Below the pieces are notes generated by a model, which saw only the letters and a program-made list of their open reading frames with translations, did no database searches and was not told where the DNA came from. The translations under genes and the position numbers were made by a program. Of a stretch of 64,000 nucleotides of DNA, positions 8,108 to 15,629 are shown in pieces. The number at the start of each line of letters is the position of its first letter. The stretch's first letter is position 1. Source of the stretch: CAWDNM01 sp964521195 (lineage in GTDB: Bacteria; Actinomycetota; Coriobacteriia; Anaerosomatales; JAAXUF01); contig CAZFRE010000006.1 of the NCBI GenBank assembly GCA_964521195.1, forward strand, positions 1 through 64,000, written 5' to 3'.

Positions 8108-9483
8108 CGGCGCGCCGCCTGTGCGACCATGACGCCCAGGACCGAACCGACGACCTGGTCCACAACCACGTCGACCTCGCCTGACGCATCTATCCGCACC
8201 GTGTTCGGGTAGCGCGACACGAGCTCACGGTAGCTGGTCAACTGACCCTCTGTCGTCTCCGGAGGGACTTCGGACTTGCGGGACTGAATCACGTCGGCTG
8301 GCGCATCGAACACCAGGTAGAGGTCCGGACCGGGAGTCACGCGCGCGAGCCATCGCGGCAAGGGTCGCGGTCCGCCGTATCGGTAACGCGCGGGATCGGC
8401 GACCACGTCGAGGTAGTAGCGATCGCACACGACCAGCGTCGACCGCACGAGGCGCGGCCAGACCAGGATCCAGTATCCCACGACGTAGTCGAACGCCAGG
8501 TACCCGAGCTTCAACACGGAGATCAGGCCGCCATAGGGCGCCCGCTGATACGGTATCGGGGGTGTCGCGGCCTGCGGCTCTCCCCCCTTGGGCGGCAGCA
8601 AGCCGGGACGCAGGTGTAAGCGCGAGCTGGAACGAAACGCCGGCACCAGCGCCGCAACCGCGCGCTCGACCACGGTGGACTTCCCGACCCCGTCGGGACC
8701 CAGCACCGCGACCTGGATGCCGGTACGTCTCAGCACGCGCGCGATCGCCCGCAACCCATGGCGCATCGGGTAGATGATCGCGGAACCCGGATGGCGGCGA
8801 AACGCACCCGCCAGAATCGCCTGACGCAGCGGCAGCAGCCTCGCAGTCATCGCCGCATCCTCAGGGTCCTCCATCGCCGCCTTCACCGTGGCGAGGTCTC
8901 TCTCGGCCAGGAGCGGCGACAACCCGCGCAGACAGGCCGCAGCATCCCGGCCCCAGAGGCCGCGGAGCGATGCGGACTGCTCGGCTTCGAGACGTCGCTT
9001 GAGCACGCACTTCGCTAGATACGCAGCGAACTCGACCCCCGTGCTCACGGACCACACGCCCGAGCGGAGCTCGCGGTCCGAAAGCAGTTCGCTGCCGGTG
9101 AACAGCACGCGCCCGTCCCGACGGAAGTCCGTCGAGACGTCGACCTTCAAGTACTCCGTCATCGCCCCGCCGGCGCCGCGAAACACCACGACCCAGTAGC
9201 ACGCGGTGGGCTCGTGCCGGATGACCTGGCAGACAGCGCCAGCATTCTCACGAGCGTAGCTCCGCAGAATCCCGCCGAAGGTCGCGAAGGAAGCGGCGTC
9301 CAACACCATGTCGATGTCGGAGCAGACCCTGTCGGGGACATCCTCGGACCCGTGAAGGATCGCGTACACGACACCCGACCGGTCAAGATGCTCGAACAGG
9401 GCACTCACGAGGGTCGGGTTCACGAAGGAGCGATAGCCGGGCACGGTTCCGGTCTGTGCGGGAATACTCACGTCGCGCGACAC
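8104..9483 (-). CDS. Nucleotidyltransferase-like + thymidylate-kinase-like P-loop fusion protein
   Basis: 459 aa from a GTG at 9483 that overlaps the TAG of the Wzy gene by one base; the longer in-frame ATG start runs over that gene and is rejected. The N-terminal half carries the minimal-nucleotidyltransferase signature HGS...SDIDMVLD with a possible third carboxylate in LKVDVSTDF. The C-terminal half is a P-loop kinase: Walker A GPDGVGKST near residue 263, a DRY motif (VVCDRYYLDVV) as in thymidylate kinases, and PDLYLVFDAPADV. It is unlikely to be the housekeeping Tmk. Position and coupling to the phosphotransferase suggest a nucleotide- or phosphate-transfer step in EPS modification. The function is unknown. 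Confidence 0.72.
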   Translation of the reverse strand: MSRDVSIPAQTGTVPGYRSFVNPTLVSALFEHLDRSGVVYAILHGSEDVPDRVCSDIDMVLDAASFATFGGILRSYARENAGAVCQVIRHEPTACYWVVVFRGAGGAMTEYLKVDVSTDFRRDGRVLFTGSELLSDRELRSGVWSVSTGVEFAAYLAKCVLKRRLEAEQSASLRGLWGRDAAACLRGLSPLLAERDLATVKAAMEDPEDAAMTARLLPLRQAILAGAFRRHPGSAIIYPMRHGLRAIARVLRRTGIQVAVLGPDGVGKSTVVERAVAALVPAFRSSSRLHLRPGLLPPKGGEPQAATPPIPYQRAPYGGLISVLKLGYLAFDYVVGYWILVWPRLVRSTLVVCDRYYLDVVADPARYRYGGPRPLPRWLARVTPGPDLYLVFDAPADVIQSRKSEVPPETTEGQLTSYRELVSRYPNTVRIDASGEVDVVVDQVVGSVLGVMVAQAARR

Positions 9484-10979
9484 TAGCTGCCCCCGGTCTC
9501 CGGACGCAAGGCCGGTCCACCTGCAGGTAGCGGTGACCCCTCGTGGTCGACAGACTCCTCCGGTGTCCTCGCCGTCTCCGCGATGCTCGCAGCTACTGGC
9601 GCGTAGCAGGCACATAGCGTGACCGCCAGGAGAAACCGCGTGGCGGGGTGCCAGATGAATGCGCCCGACGTGAACAGGGAACGTGCGAGCTCGAGGAGCA
9701 GCACCGCTGCCATCTCGGCGGGGATATGGCCGAGCGGTGAGTCCATCTCGGCCCGGGCCATCCGCAGCACCCGCAACCCGACCACGATGACCGCGAGTCC
9801 CACCATGGCCACGCCGATGATGCCGGTCCCAACCAACACCTCGATCCAGGTGTTGTGCAGGCTCGAAGTCAGCTGCTCACCGAGTTCCTGCAGCACTCCG
9901 AACCGTCCCGCAGCATAGGCGCCGGCCCCTACGATCGGATGCTCCCGCCACAGTTCCAGCGCAGCGTTCCAATAGAGCGTCCGACCCGACAGCGAGGCGA
10001 TGTTGCCTACCGACTGCCCTCTGACGAGGTACGAGTAGACCAGCTCCACGAACACGTACCCCATCGCTCCGAACGCGACCGCAAGCAGCGCGCCTTGCTT
10101 GCGCATCTTGGGGAGCAGCACGGAGAGAACCACAAGCGCGAGCACCACGCCCAGCAACGCCGACCGCGCCTGCGACAAGAACAGGGCCCCGCCCGCAGCA
10201 ACCAGCAGCACCATCCATATCCGACGCGATCCGAAGCCGTACGCGAGCCTGACGAGGGCCACGAGCAGCACAGTCGCCGCAAGGTCGCCGACGGTGTTCG
10301 TCGACGCGACCGGGAACACGCCGCCGAGCCTCCAGCCAAGCAGGCCGCCGGTCTCGATCATCGCGCGGGACGGAGCAACGAGAAACCCGATCCACACCAG
10401 TCCCAGCAGGACTATGTAGATGCCCCAGGTCACCCTGAAAGTGACTTCGAGGTCGTGCAACGTCTTGATCGCGAAAGCCAGACTCAGCGCCACCGCCAGG
10501 CCCACCAGGTACTCCGCGCTCTTGTATCCGGTCCACAGCGGCGAGACCGACCACAGACTCGAAAGAAGTGCGAACCCGCCATAGGCCATCAGCATGATGG
10601 CCCCACCGAACAGCCGGCCGTCCGACCGCGTCGATCCGTGGCGATTGGCTCCGAACAGCACCGCCAACACGATCAGGCCCACCGCCGATACCAGCACCAC
10701 CCGCAGTGCGGCGGCGCTGTCGAGCACACTGGTCTCGATCTCGGACGCCCCCCTGATGCGTAGGGACACGCCGCTCAGGAAGTACAGGATCCAGCCGAAG
10801 AGGAGCACCCATAGCCGCAACTGATCGCTCGAGAGCTCCCGCGACGCGAGAAGGCCGACCACCGCCACCGCGAACGCAAGGATGGCGGGAAGTACGATGG
10901 TCGGTGGCACCTGGGTCAAGACGACACCGAGCACCCCCGCGATCGCCGCAAGCGCGAGCCATGACTTCAGCCGACTCAC
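9483..10979 (-). CDS. O-antigen ligase/polymerase-like membrane protein (Wzy)
   Basis: 498 aa from a GTG at 10979, which overlaps the upstream stop as GTGA; upstream in-frame residues are shadow sequence. It is a polytopic protein with about 11-13 hydrophobic helices starting at residue 5. A large extracytoplasmic loop contains LSGRTLYWNAALELWREHP followed by SSLHNTWIEVLVGTG, the pattern of the Wzy_C (O-antigen ligase) family. It should polymerise lipid-linked repeat units on the outer face of the membrane, working with the flippase and the Wzz/BY-kinase of the same cluster. In a Gram-positive a polymerase role is more likely than an LPS ligase role. Confidence 0.85.
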   Translation of the reverse strand: MSRLKSWLALAAIAGVLGVVLTQVPPTIVLPAILAFAVAVVGLLASRELSSDQLRLWVLLFGWILYFLSGVSLRIRGASEIETSVLDSAAALRVVLVSAVGLIVLAVLFGANRHGSTRSDGRLFGGAIMLMAYGGFALLSSLWSVSPLWTGYKSAEYLVGLAVALSLAFAIKTLHDLEVTFRVTWGIYIVLLGLVWIGFLVAPSRAMIETGGLLGWRLGGVFPVASTNTVGDLAATVLLVALVRLAYGFGSRRIWMVLLVAAGGALFLSQARSALLGVVLALVVLSVLLPKMRKQGALLAVAFGAMGYVFVELVYSYLVRGQSVGNIASLSGRTLYWNAALELWREHPIVGAGAYAAGRFGVLQELGEQLTSSLHNTWIEVLVGTGIIGVAMVGLAVIVVGLRVLRMARAEMDSPLGHIPAEMAAVLLLELARSLFTSGAFIWHPATRFLLAVTLCACYAPVAASIAETARTPEESVDHEGSPLPAGGPALRPETGGS

Positions 10980-11656
10980 GAATCCGCCTTGGGCAGGAAA
11001 CTGGCCTGGGTCTGCGTCCAGAACGGGTGATCGTCGGGGTAGCGCTTGCGCGTGGCGGCCGGATTGCCGGCGATGAGACACTGCGACTCCGAAGACAGGT
11101 CGCGCGAGATCACCGAACCGGCGCCGACGATCACCCGGTCTCCGATGGCCGCTCCCTGCACGAAGATGCAATGGCTGCCTACGTAGCAGTTGTCTCCGAT
11201 CCGAACGCCACGTTCATCGCCCGCCTCGATCTCATCGACCGAGTGCGTCCAGATGGTCGATCCATGCCCCGCCATCAGCGTCTTCTCGCCGATTGAAACC
11301 CCTCGCTGTACGTCGATGTAGTGCCGGCCGGTGATGTTCGAGCCGTAGCCGATACTCAGTTCACCGTAGCCGTTGTCGGCCCATCCCCGGTGCCGAGACG
11401 ACGCCGTCACCCAGTTGAAGCGACCGCCGATCCGTGCGTGGTCATCCATACGCAGCCGCTGCAGACCCTTGATGTAGTTGAAGTGAGCGATGTGGCAGTG
11501 ATCGCCCATCTCGAGACGAGCAACATCCAGGTACGTGCATCCGATGCGGCATCCCTTGCCGATCGTGTGCCCGGTGGTTCTCAAGAGAGCGATCTTGAGT
11601 CCGGAAGGGAGCACGGCGAGCCCCAGGCATGCGACTCTGCGCAACAGGCCGCCCAT
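10976..11656 (-). CDS. Hexapeptide-repeat (left-handed beta-helix) acyltransferase
   Basis: 226 aa from the ATG at 11656 (MGGLLRRVACLGLAVLP), which overlaps the upstream TGA by one base; the frame extends 139 codons further but only as shadow of the GT2 gene. Imperfect hexapeptide repeats (IGKGCRIGCTYLDVARLEMGD, IGDNCYVGSHCIF) and a catalytic-type His in MAGHGSTIWTHS are present, followed by the typical GDRVIVGAGSVISRDL coil and AGNPA end. Family members O-acetylate sugars using acetyl-CoA. Here the protein probably decorates the EPS repeat unit. The short hydrophobic N-terminus may associate with the membrane. Confidence 0.82.
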   Translation of the reverse strand: MGGLLRRVACLGLAVLPSGLKIALLRTTGHTIGKGCRIGCTYLDVARLEMGDHCHIAHFNYIKGLQRLRMDDHARIGGRFNWVTASSRHRGWADNGYGELSIGYGSNITGRHYIDVQRGVSIGEKTLMAGHGSTIWTHSVDEIEAGDERGVRIGDNCYVGSHCIFVQGAAIGDRVIVGAGSVISRDLSSESQCLIAGNPAATRKRYPDDHPFWTQTQASFLPKADS

Positions 11657-12825
11657 CACGACCTCCGTCTCGTGCCAGCAGTGGACTCTACGGCATCGAC
11701 CATACCATCTTGTCGCCGAGCCGAGCCGATACGAATCGCGACAGAGCGCACGAGTTGTCTCACCCTGCGCACCAGACGCTGGGGCAGCGTTGCCCCGACT
11801 ATGGCCCGACGGCCCAGCGCGCTGTCGACCCCGCCGACGATTCGGCTCAATGCACCGAAGCGGTACTCGGGGAAGTGCTCCGTGATCAATTCCAGGTAGC
11901 GGGCGGACACGTCCGGGTAGCCGAAGTCCCATGCCCGCTGAGCCGCCTCCACCAGCCGATCGCAGGCGACCGCACGGTATTCGGTGGCGCGCGCGGGTCC
12001 AACGGTCTGTTCGACAAGATCGAGCCAGTGCATGCTCAGGTCGAAGTGCCGCATCGGATCCACGTCGGCCCACACGCAGTTACTGATGCGCGTAGGAGAC
12101 TCATGCATGCGCTGTACTCCGACGACTCCACCTGTGTCGGCGAACCGAATCCCGTGCAGGACGAGCCTGATGTGCAGGTCCTTCTCCTGGGCCTGCGGCA
12201 GTGACTCGTCGAACCCGCCAACCGCGTAGATGCCGCGCCGCTCGTGCAGTGGCGCCATGGGCGGAATCCCTTTTCGCAGCATGAACTCCAACGGTTCAGT
12301 ACGACCCCAACCACGCAGGCGGCTCGACGGAACCGGACGCAGGTCATCCCACAACTCGAGGCGCTCGCCGAACGGCGTGACCCCCTCGGCGCACCGGGCC
12401 CATAACGCGGCGATAGCTCCCGGCACAAGGAGATCGTCGGCATCGAGGAACTGTATACGCTCCCCTGTCGCCACCTGGAGCCCGTCGTTCCTCGCCGCGC
12501 ACGCTCCCCCGCGGACCTCGCGGCGGATCAAGACGAGGCGGTCTCCGTACGACGTCACGACGTCCAAGCTGCCATCTGTGGACTGATCATCAACCACGAC
12601 GAGTTCGACGTCCGGGTGATCCTGAGTCAAGACGCTCTCGATAGCCGCACCGACGAACTCGGCTGCATTGAAACACGGCATCACGACCGTCACTCGACCC
12701 GCGACACCTGCGTCCGACACGGCTTTCAACGACTCCCTGACCCGCCCAAACGGGTCGATCCAACCCGGGGGACTCGAGGTGGATGTCAGAACAGTCTCCC
12801 TGACCCCTTCGGCGGTCACTGCCAT
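11656..12825 (-). CDS. Glycosyltransferase family 2 (GT-A)
   Basis: 389 aa. GT-A fold: VTVVMPCFNAAEFVGAAIES, VELVVVDDQSTDGS, GACAARNDGL and the metal-binding DxD as FLDADD. The C-terminal third is helical and basic (RRVRQLVRSVAIRIG) with no membrane segments. The start at 12825 overlaps the pyruvyltransferase stop by 10 bp, continuing the chain of overlapping genes. It is likely to add one sugar of the EPS repeat unit, with unknown specificity. Confidence 0.87.
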   Translation of the reverse strand: MAVTAEGVRETVLTSTSSPPGWIDPFGRVRESLKAVSDAGVAGRVTVVMPCFNAAEFVGAAIESVLTQDHPDVELVVVDDQSTDGSLDVVTSYGDRLVLIRREVRGGACAARNDGLQVATGERIQFLDADDLLVPGAIAALWARCAEGVTPFGERLELWDDLRPVPSSRLRGWGRTEPLEFMLRKGIPPMAPLHERRGIYAVGGFDESLPQAQEKDLHIRLVLHGIRFADTGGVVGVQRMHESPTRISNCVWADVDPMRHFDLSMHWLDLVEQTVGPARATEYRAVACDRLVEAAQRAWDFGYPDVSARYLELITEHFPEYRFGALSRIVGGVDSALGRRAIVGATLPQRLVRRVRQLVRSVAIRIGSARRQDGMVDAVESTAGTRRRS

Positions 12826-14084
12826 CGCCCGCCGATCCGGAGCACGAGGTCATCGAAGAGCGCCTCGTTCGCCTTCCTGATCTCGGTCAACCGGTCTCCG
12901 ATGACTTGTGCGGTCCGCTGTCGTCTCGCCCACTGCTCGAGCAGCCCCCGCCGCAAGCCCTCGGCGTCGGTCTCTCCGATATCGAACGTGGCCTCGGTGA
13001 GGTCGAACCCGTCCAACAGTTCCGAGTACTTGTGGCTCCAGCCCACGGCAACGCACGGAATACGTTGCGAGAGTGCGAAGACAAGTGAGTGGAACCGCGA
13101 CGCCACGAGGAACTCGCAACGCCCGACCAGCGACTTCGAGTCCTCGGCACTGAGGGCCTCATCCGAGTGAAACACCCGCCCCGGCCGGTCGATCGCCTCG
13201 GCCACAATGGTGCACAACGCACGGTCGTCCGCGTGCGGCTGGGCGACCTTGATCTCGTTGGCCTGCAACACGACATCGGCGCCGAGCTCGTCGACCGCGA
13301 GCCGGCCGACACCGCACAGGGCCTCGAGATAGGGATTCGCACCCTGGCTCTGCCGACGCGCCGCCCGCATGTTGGGCGCGATGCAGACGAGCGGGCGCTG
13401 CATCTCGCAGCCCAAGCGGTGCAGAAACGACACCGCGATCGAATCACTGTCGGAGCTGAACGAGAAGGCGATGTCAGGCATCGGATCGGCGTAGCGACGG
13501 TCCGGGGGGCACACCTCAGAAAGATGCCCCAGCGAGACCCTGTCCCGTGCGTACGCGAACGCGCTCGATGCCGAGAGCATCGTCTTCGTCGCGCGCGCCA
13601 CGTCCGTTTCGGTGAAGGGGCCCCACGCTTGAGGGAGGAACACGTAGGGTCGACCGCGTTCGCTTGCTGCACGCAGAAGTGGTTCCACGAGCGTCATCGC
13701 GTGGATTCCGAGCGAATCGCCGTACGCGAAACCGCTGATGTCGAGGACCGCGTCGAAATCGCCAACCTGTTCGAGCAGCCGCAGTCCCTTCGCCCGAACG
13801 ACCACAGAGCGCAGCCCGAGTCCACCGATGTGCGGGGCGAGCGCCGATGGGTGGCGAAGCAACGACCGTGCGAGCCACGATGCACGTGCTGATGCGTGTC
13901 CGGGAATAGCCGCACAAGCAGCGTCGAATCCCTGCGACCGCGCCGTCTCGACCTCCGCGGCCACCGCGTCCCAGACGACGACCTGCACGTCGCCGATCCG
14001 ACGCTCCAACTCGGAACGAACGGTCTTCAGCATCGCCTCGGCACCCTTGTTGGCGAATCCACCACCGACCACGATGACCTTCAC
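12816..14084 (-). CDS. Polysaccharide pyruvyl transferase family protein
   Basis: 422 aa. The N-terminus MKVIVVGGGFANKGAEAML and the C-terminal block FLVASRFHSLVFALSQRIPCVAVGWSHKY are the two signatures of the PS_pyruv_trans family (CsaB/AmsJ/WcaK type). Members transfer pyruvate from PEP to a sugar as a ketal, giving the polymer negative charge. The His in SRFHS and the glycine-rich start are intact. It sits between the GT2 and the flippase, overlapping each (ATGA with the flippase gene). Pyruvylation of the product is therefore a reasonable inference. Confidence 0.85.
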   Translation of the reverse strand: MKVIVVGGGFANKGAEAMLKTVRSELERRIGDVQVVVWDAVAAEVETARSQGFDAACAAIPGHASARASWLARSLLRHPSALAPHIGGLGLRSVVVRAKGLRLLEQVGDFDAVLDISGFAYGDSLGIHAMTLVEPLLRAASERGRPYVFLPQAWGPFTETDVARATKTMLSASSAFAYARDRVSLGHLSEVCPPDRRYADPMPDIAFSFSSDSDSIAVSFLHRLGCEMQRPLVCIAPNMRAARRQSQGANPYLEALCGVGRLAVDELGADVVLQANEIKVAQPHADDRALCTIVAEAIDRPGRVFHSDEALSAEDSKSLVGRCEFLVASRFHSLVFALSQRIPCVAVGWSHKYSELLDGFDLTEATFDIGETDAEGLRRGLLEQWARRQRTAQVIGDRLTEIRKANEALFDDLVLRIGGRWQ

Positions 14085-15604
14085 TTGGCATCATCCTGTC
14101 GCGGGCCGCGTGACCGGATCGACCGAACGAACTGAGACACGGTGTCGCGCATGGGACGGCTCGCCATCACCAGGGCACCGTAGAGCCCCCAGAAGCAGGC
14201 GGTCACGGCCGCGGCGGACAGTCCCGGCGAATGCGGGCCGTAGGCCGCCACAGCGAGTCCGGCGCCCGCGGCGATCGCCGTGAACGCGACCGGTCGCGCG
14301 TTGGAGCCGAGGAAGCCCGGAATCGTGACCGGAGTCCCTCGAAATGCCACCGCGACGGTGACCACGAACAGCGCAGCCGCTGAGGCGGTGTAGGCCCAGG
14401 CAACGCCGAGTGCGCCCCAGCGCAGTCCGATGAGGATCGCCACCACGGTCACGACGGCACTCGCGAGACCCAGTCCGAAGTAACGACGCGTGTAGCCGTG
14501 GCTCATCATCGTGAGCGAACAGATGGCGACCACCGACTGAATGGCACCGCCAACCGACAGCACCTGGAACAGCGGCACCGCCGCCGACCATTGCGGGCCG
14601 AGGACGATGCGCACGATGAAGGCGCCCTCGAGTGCGAAGTACGCGCCGATCGGAAACGCGATCGCCGCGAGTGCCATGACGATTGACTCGAAGTACCGCC
14701 GGTACCGCGGGTGATCCTCGGTAAGCGAGCTCAGGACCGGTAAGGCCACCTCCGTGACCGGGACGCGGATCTGGCTCATCGGCAGCATCGATATCTGGAA
14801 GGCCTTCGAGTAAAGGCCGAGCTGGGCGGATCCGAGCGCCCGTCCGATGGCGATGAAGTCGGTGTTCTTCGCGAAGTAGTTCACGAGATTGAATCCCGTG
14901 AGGTGTACTCCCGACTCCAGCATCGTCCGCGCTCCGACGCCACGTCTGGGCCGTTGCGGCATCCACGGACACATCGCGAACACGAGGCCGGTCGAAACGA
15001 GCGACGTGACACACGTACCGACGACGAGTGACCAATAGCCCCAACCCCAGAGCGCCGCGAGCACCATCCCGATGAGCCCGAGCACCTGGGCCGCGATCTG
15101 GGACACAGCGAGCGACGGGAAGTACAGGTTCCGGCGAAGAAGGGCCTCGTGGATCGCGCTGAGTCCATTCACCACGAACGCCACCCCAAGGACGGTGACA
15201 ACGGCCACGAGCCGCTGCTCGTGATAGAACCGGGCGGTGAGCGGTGACGTCACCCACAAGGCAACACCAAGCGCTACCAGAACCGCGGTGTTGACCCAGA
15301 AGAGGCTGCTGATCTGCGGACGCGTGATATCCGGGCTCTGGATCGTGGGCGTTGCCAGGCCAGCGTCCCGAAAGACCTGTGCGAAGCCCACCACCACCGA
15401 CACCATGGCCACCAACCCGAAGTCCGCCGGAGTCAGCAGGCGGGACAGAATGGCGGTGCCCGCGATAGTCAGCCCCAACCTGATGCCCTGCGACGCCAAC
15501 GCCGTCGCAGCACTTCGTGCCGACCTTCCCGCAAGGTTCCCGGTGGGATCCTTCACGCCGAACGCGGCAGACGGGCTGAGTCTCAGCCCTTCCGCTCTCA
15601 CCAT
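14081..15604 (-). CDS. Polysaccharide flippase of the MOP superfamily (Wzx-like)
   Basis: 507 aa, polytopic with about 14 predicted helices. The N-terminal region SRLLTPADFGLVAMVSVVVGFAQVFRDAGL is the classic polysaccharide-export signature, and YFAKNTDFIAIGRALGSAQLGLYSKA is the WzxC/TuaB-type inner motif. It moves undecaprenyl-linked repeat units across the membrane for Wzy. It is the first gene of the overlapping ten-gene run, with 25 bp separating it from the upstream Wzz/BY-kinase stop. The start at 15604 is chosen as the longest, and MVRAEGLRLSPS has protein-like composition, but a start nearer the first helix (about residue 26) is possible. Confidence 0.85.
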   Translation of the reverse strand: MVRAEGLRLSPSAAFGVKDPTGNLAGRSARSAATALASQGIRLGLTIAGTAILSRLLTPADFGLVAMVSVVVGFAQVFRDAGLATPTIQSPDITRPQISSLFWVNTAVLVALGVALWVTSPLTARFYHEQRLVAVVTVLGVAFVVNGLSAIHEALLRRNLYFPSLAVSQIAAQVLGLIGMVLAALWGWGYWSLVVGTCVTSLVSTGLVFAMCPWMPQRPRRGVGARTMLESGVHLTGFNLVNYFAKNTDFIAIGRALGSAQLGLYSKAFQISMLPMSQIRVPVTEVALPVLSSLTEDHPRYRRYFESIVMALAAIAFPIGAYFALEGAFIVRIVLGPQWSAAVPLFQVLSVGGAIQSVVAICSLTMMSHGYTRRYFGLGLASAVVTVVAILIGLRWGALGVAWAYTASAAALFVVTVAVAFRGTPVTIPGFLGSNARPVAFTAIAAGAGLAVAAYGPHSPGLSAAAVTACFWGLYGALVMASRPMRDTVSQFVRSIRSRGPRQDDAK

Positions 15605-15629
15605 GAGGGGCTATCGAGGCTCATGCGTC

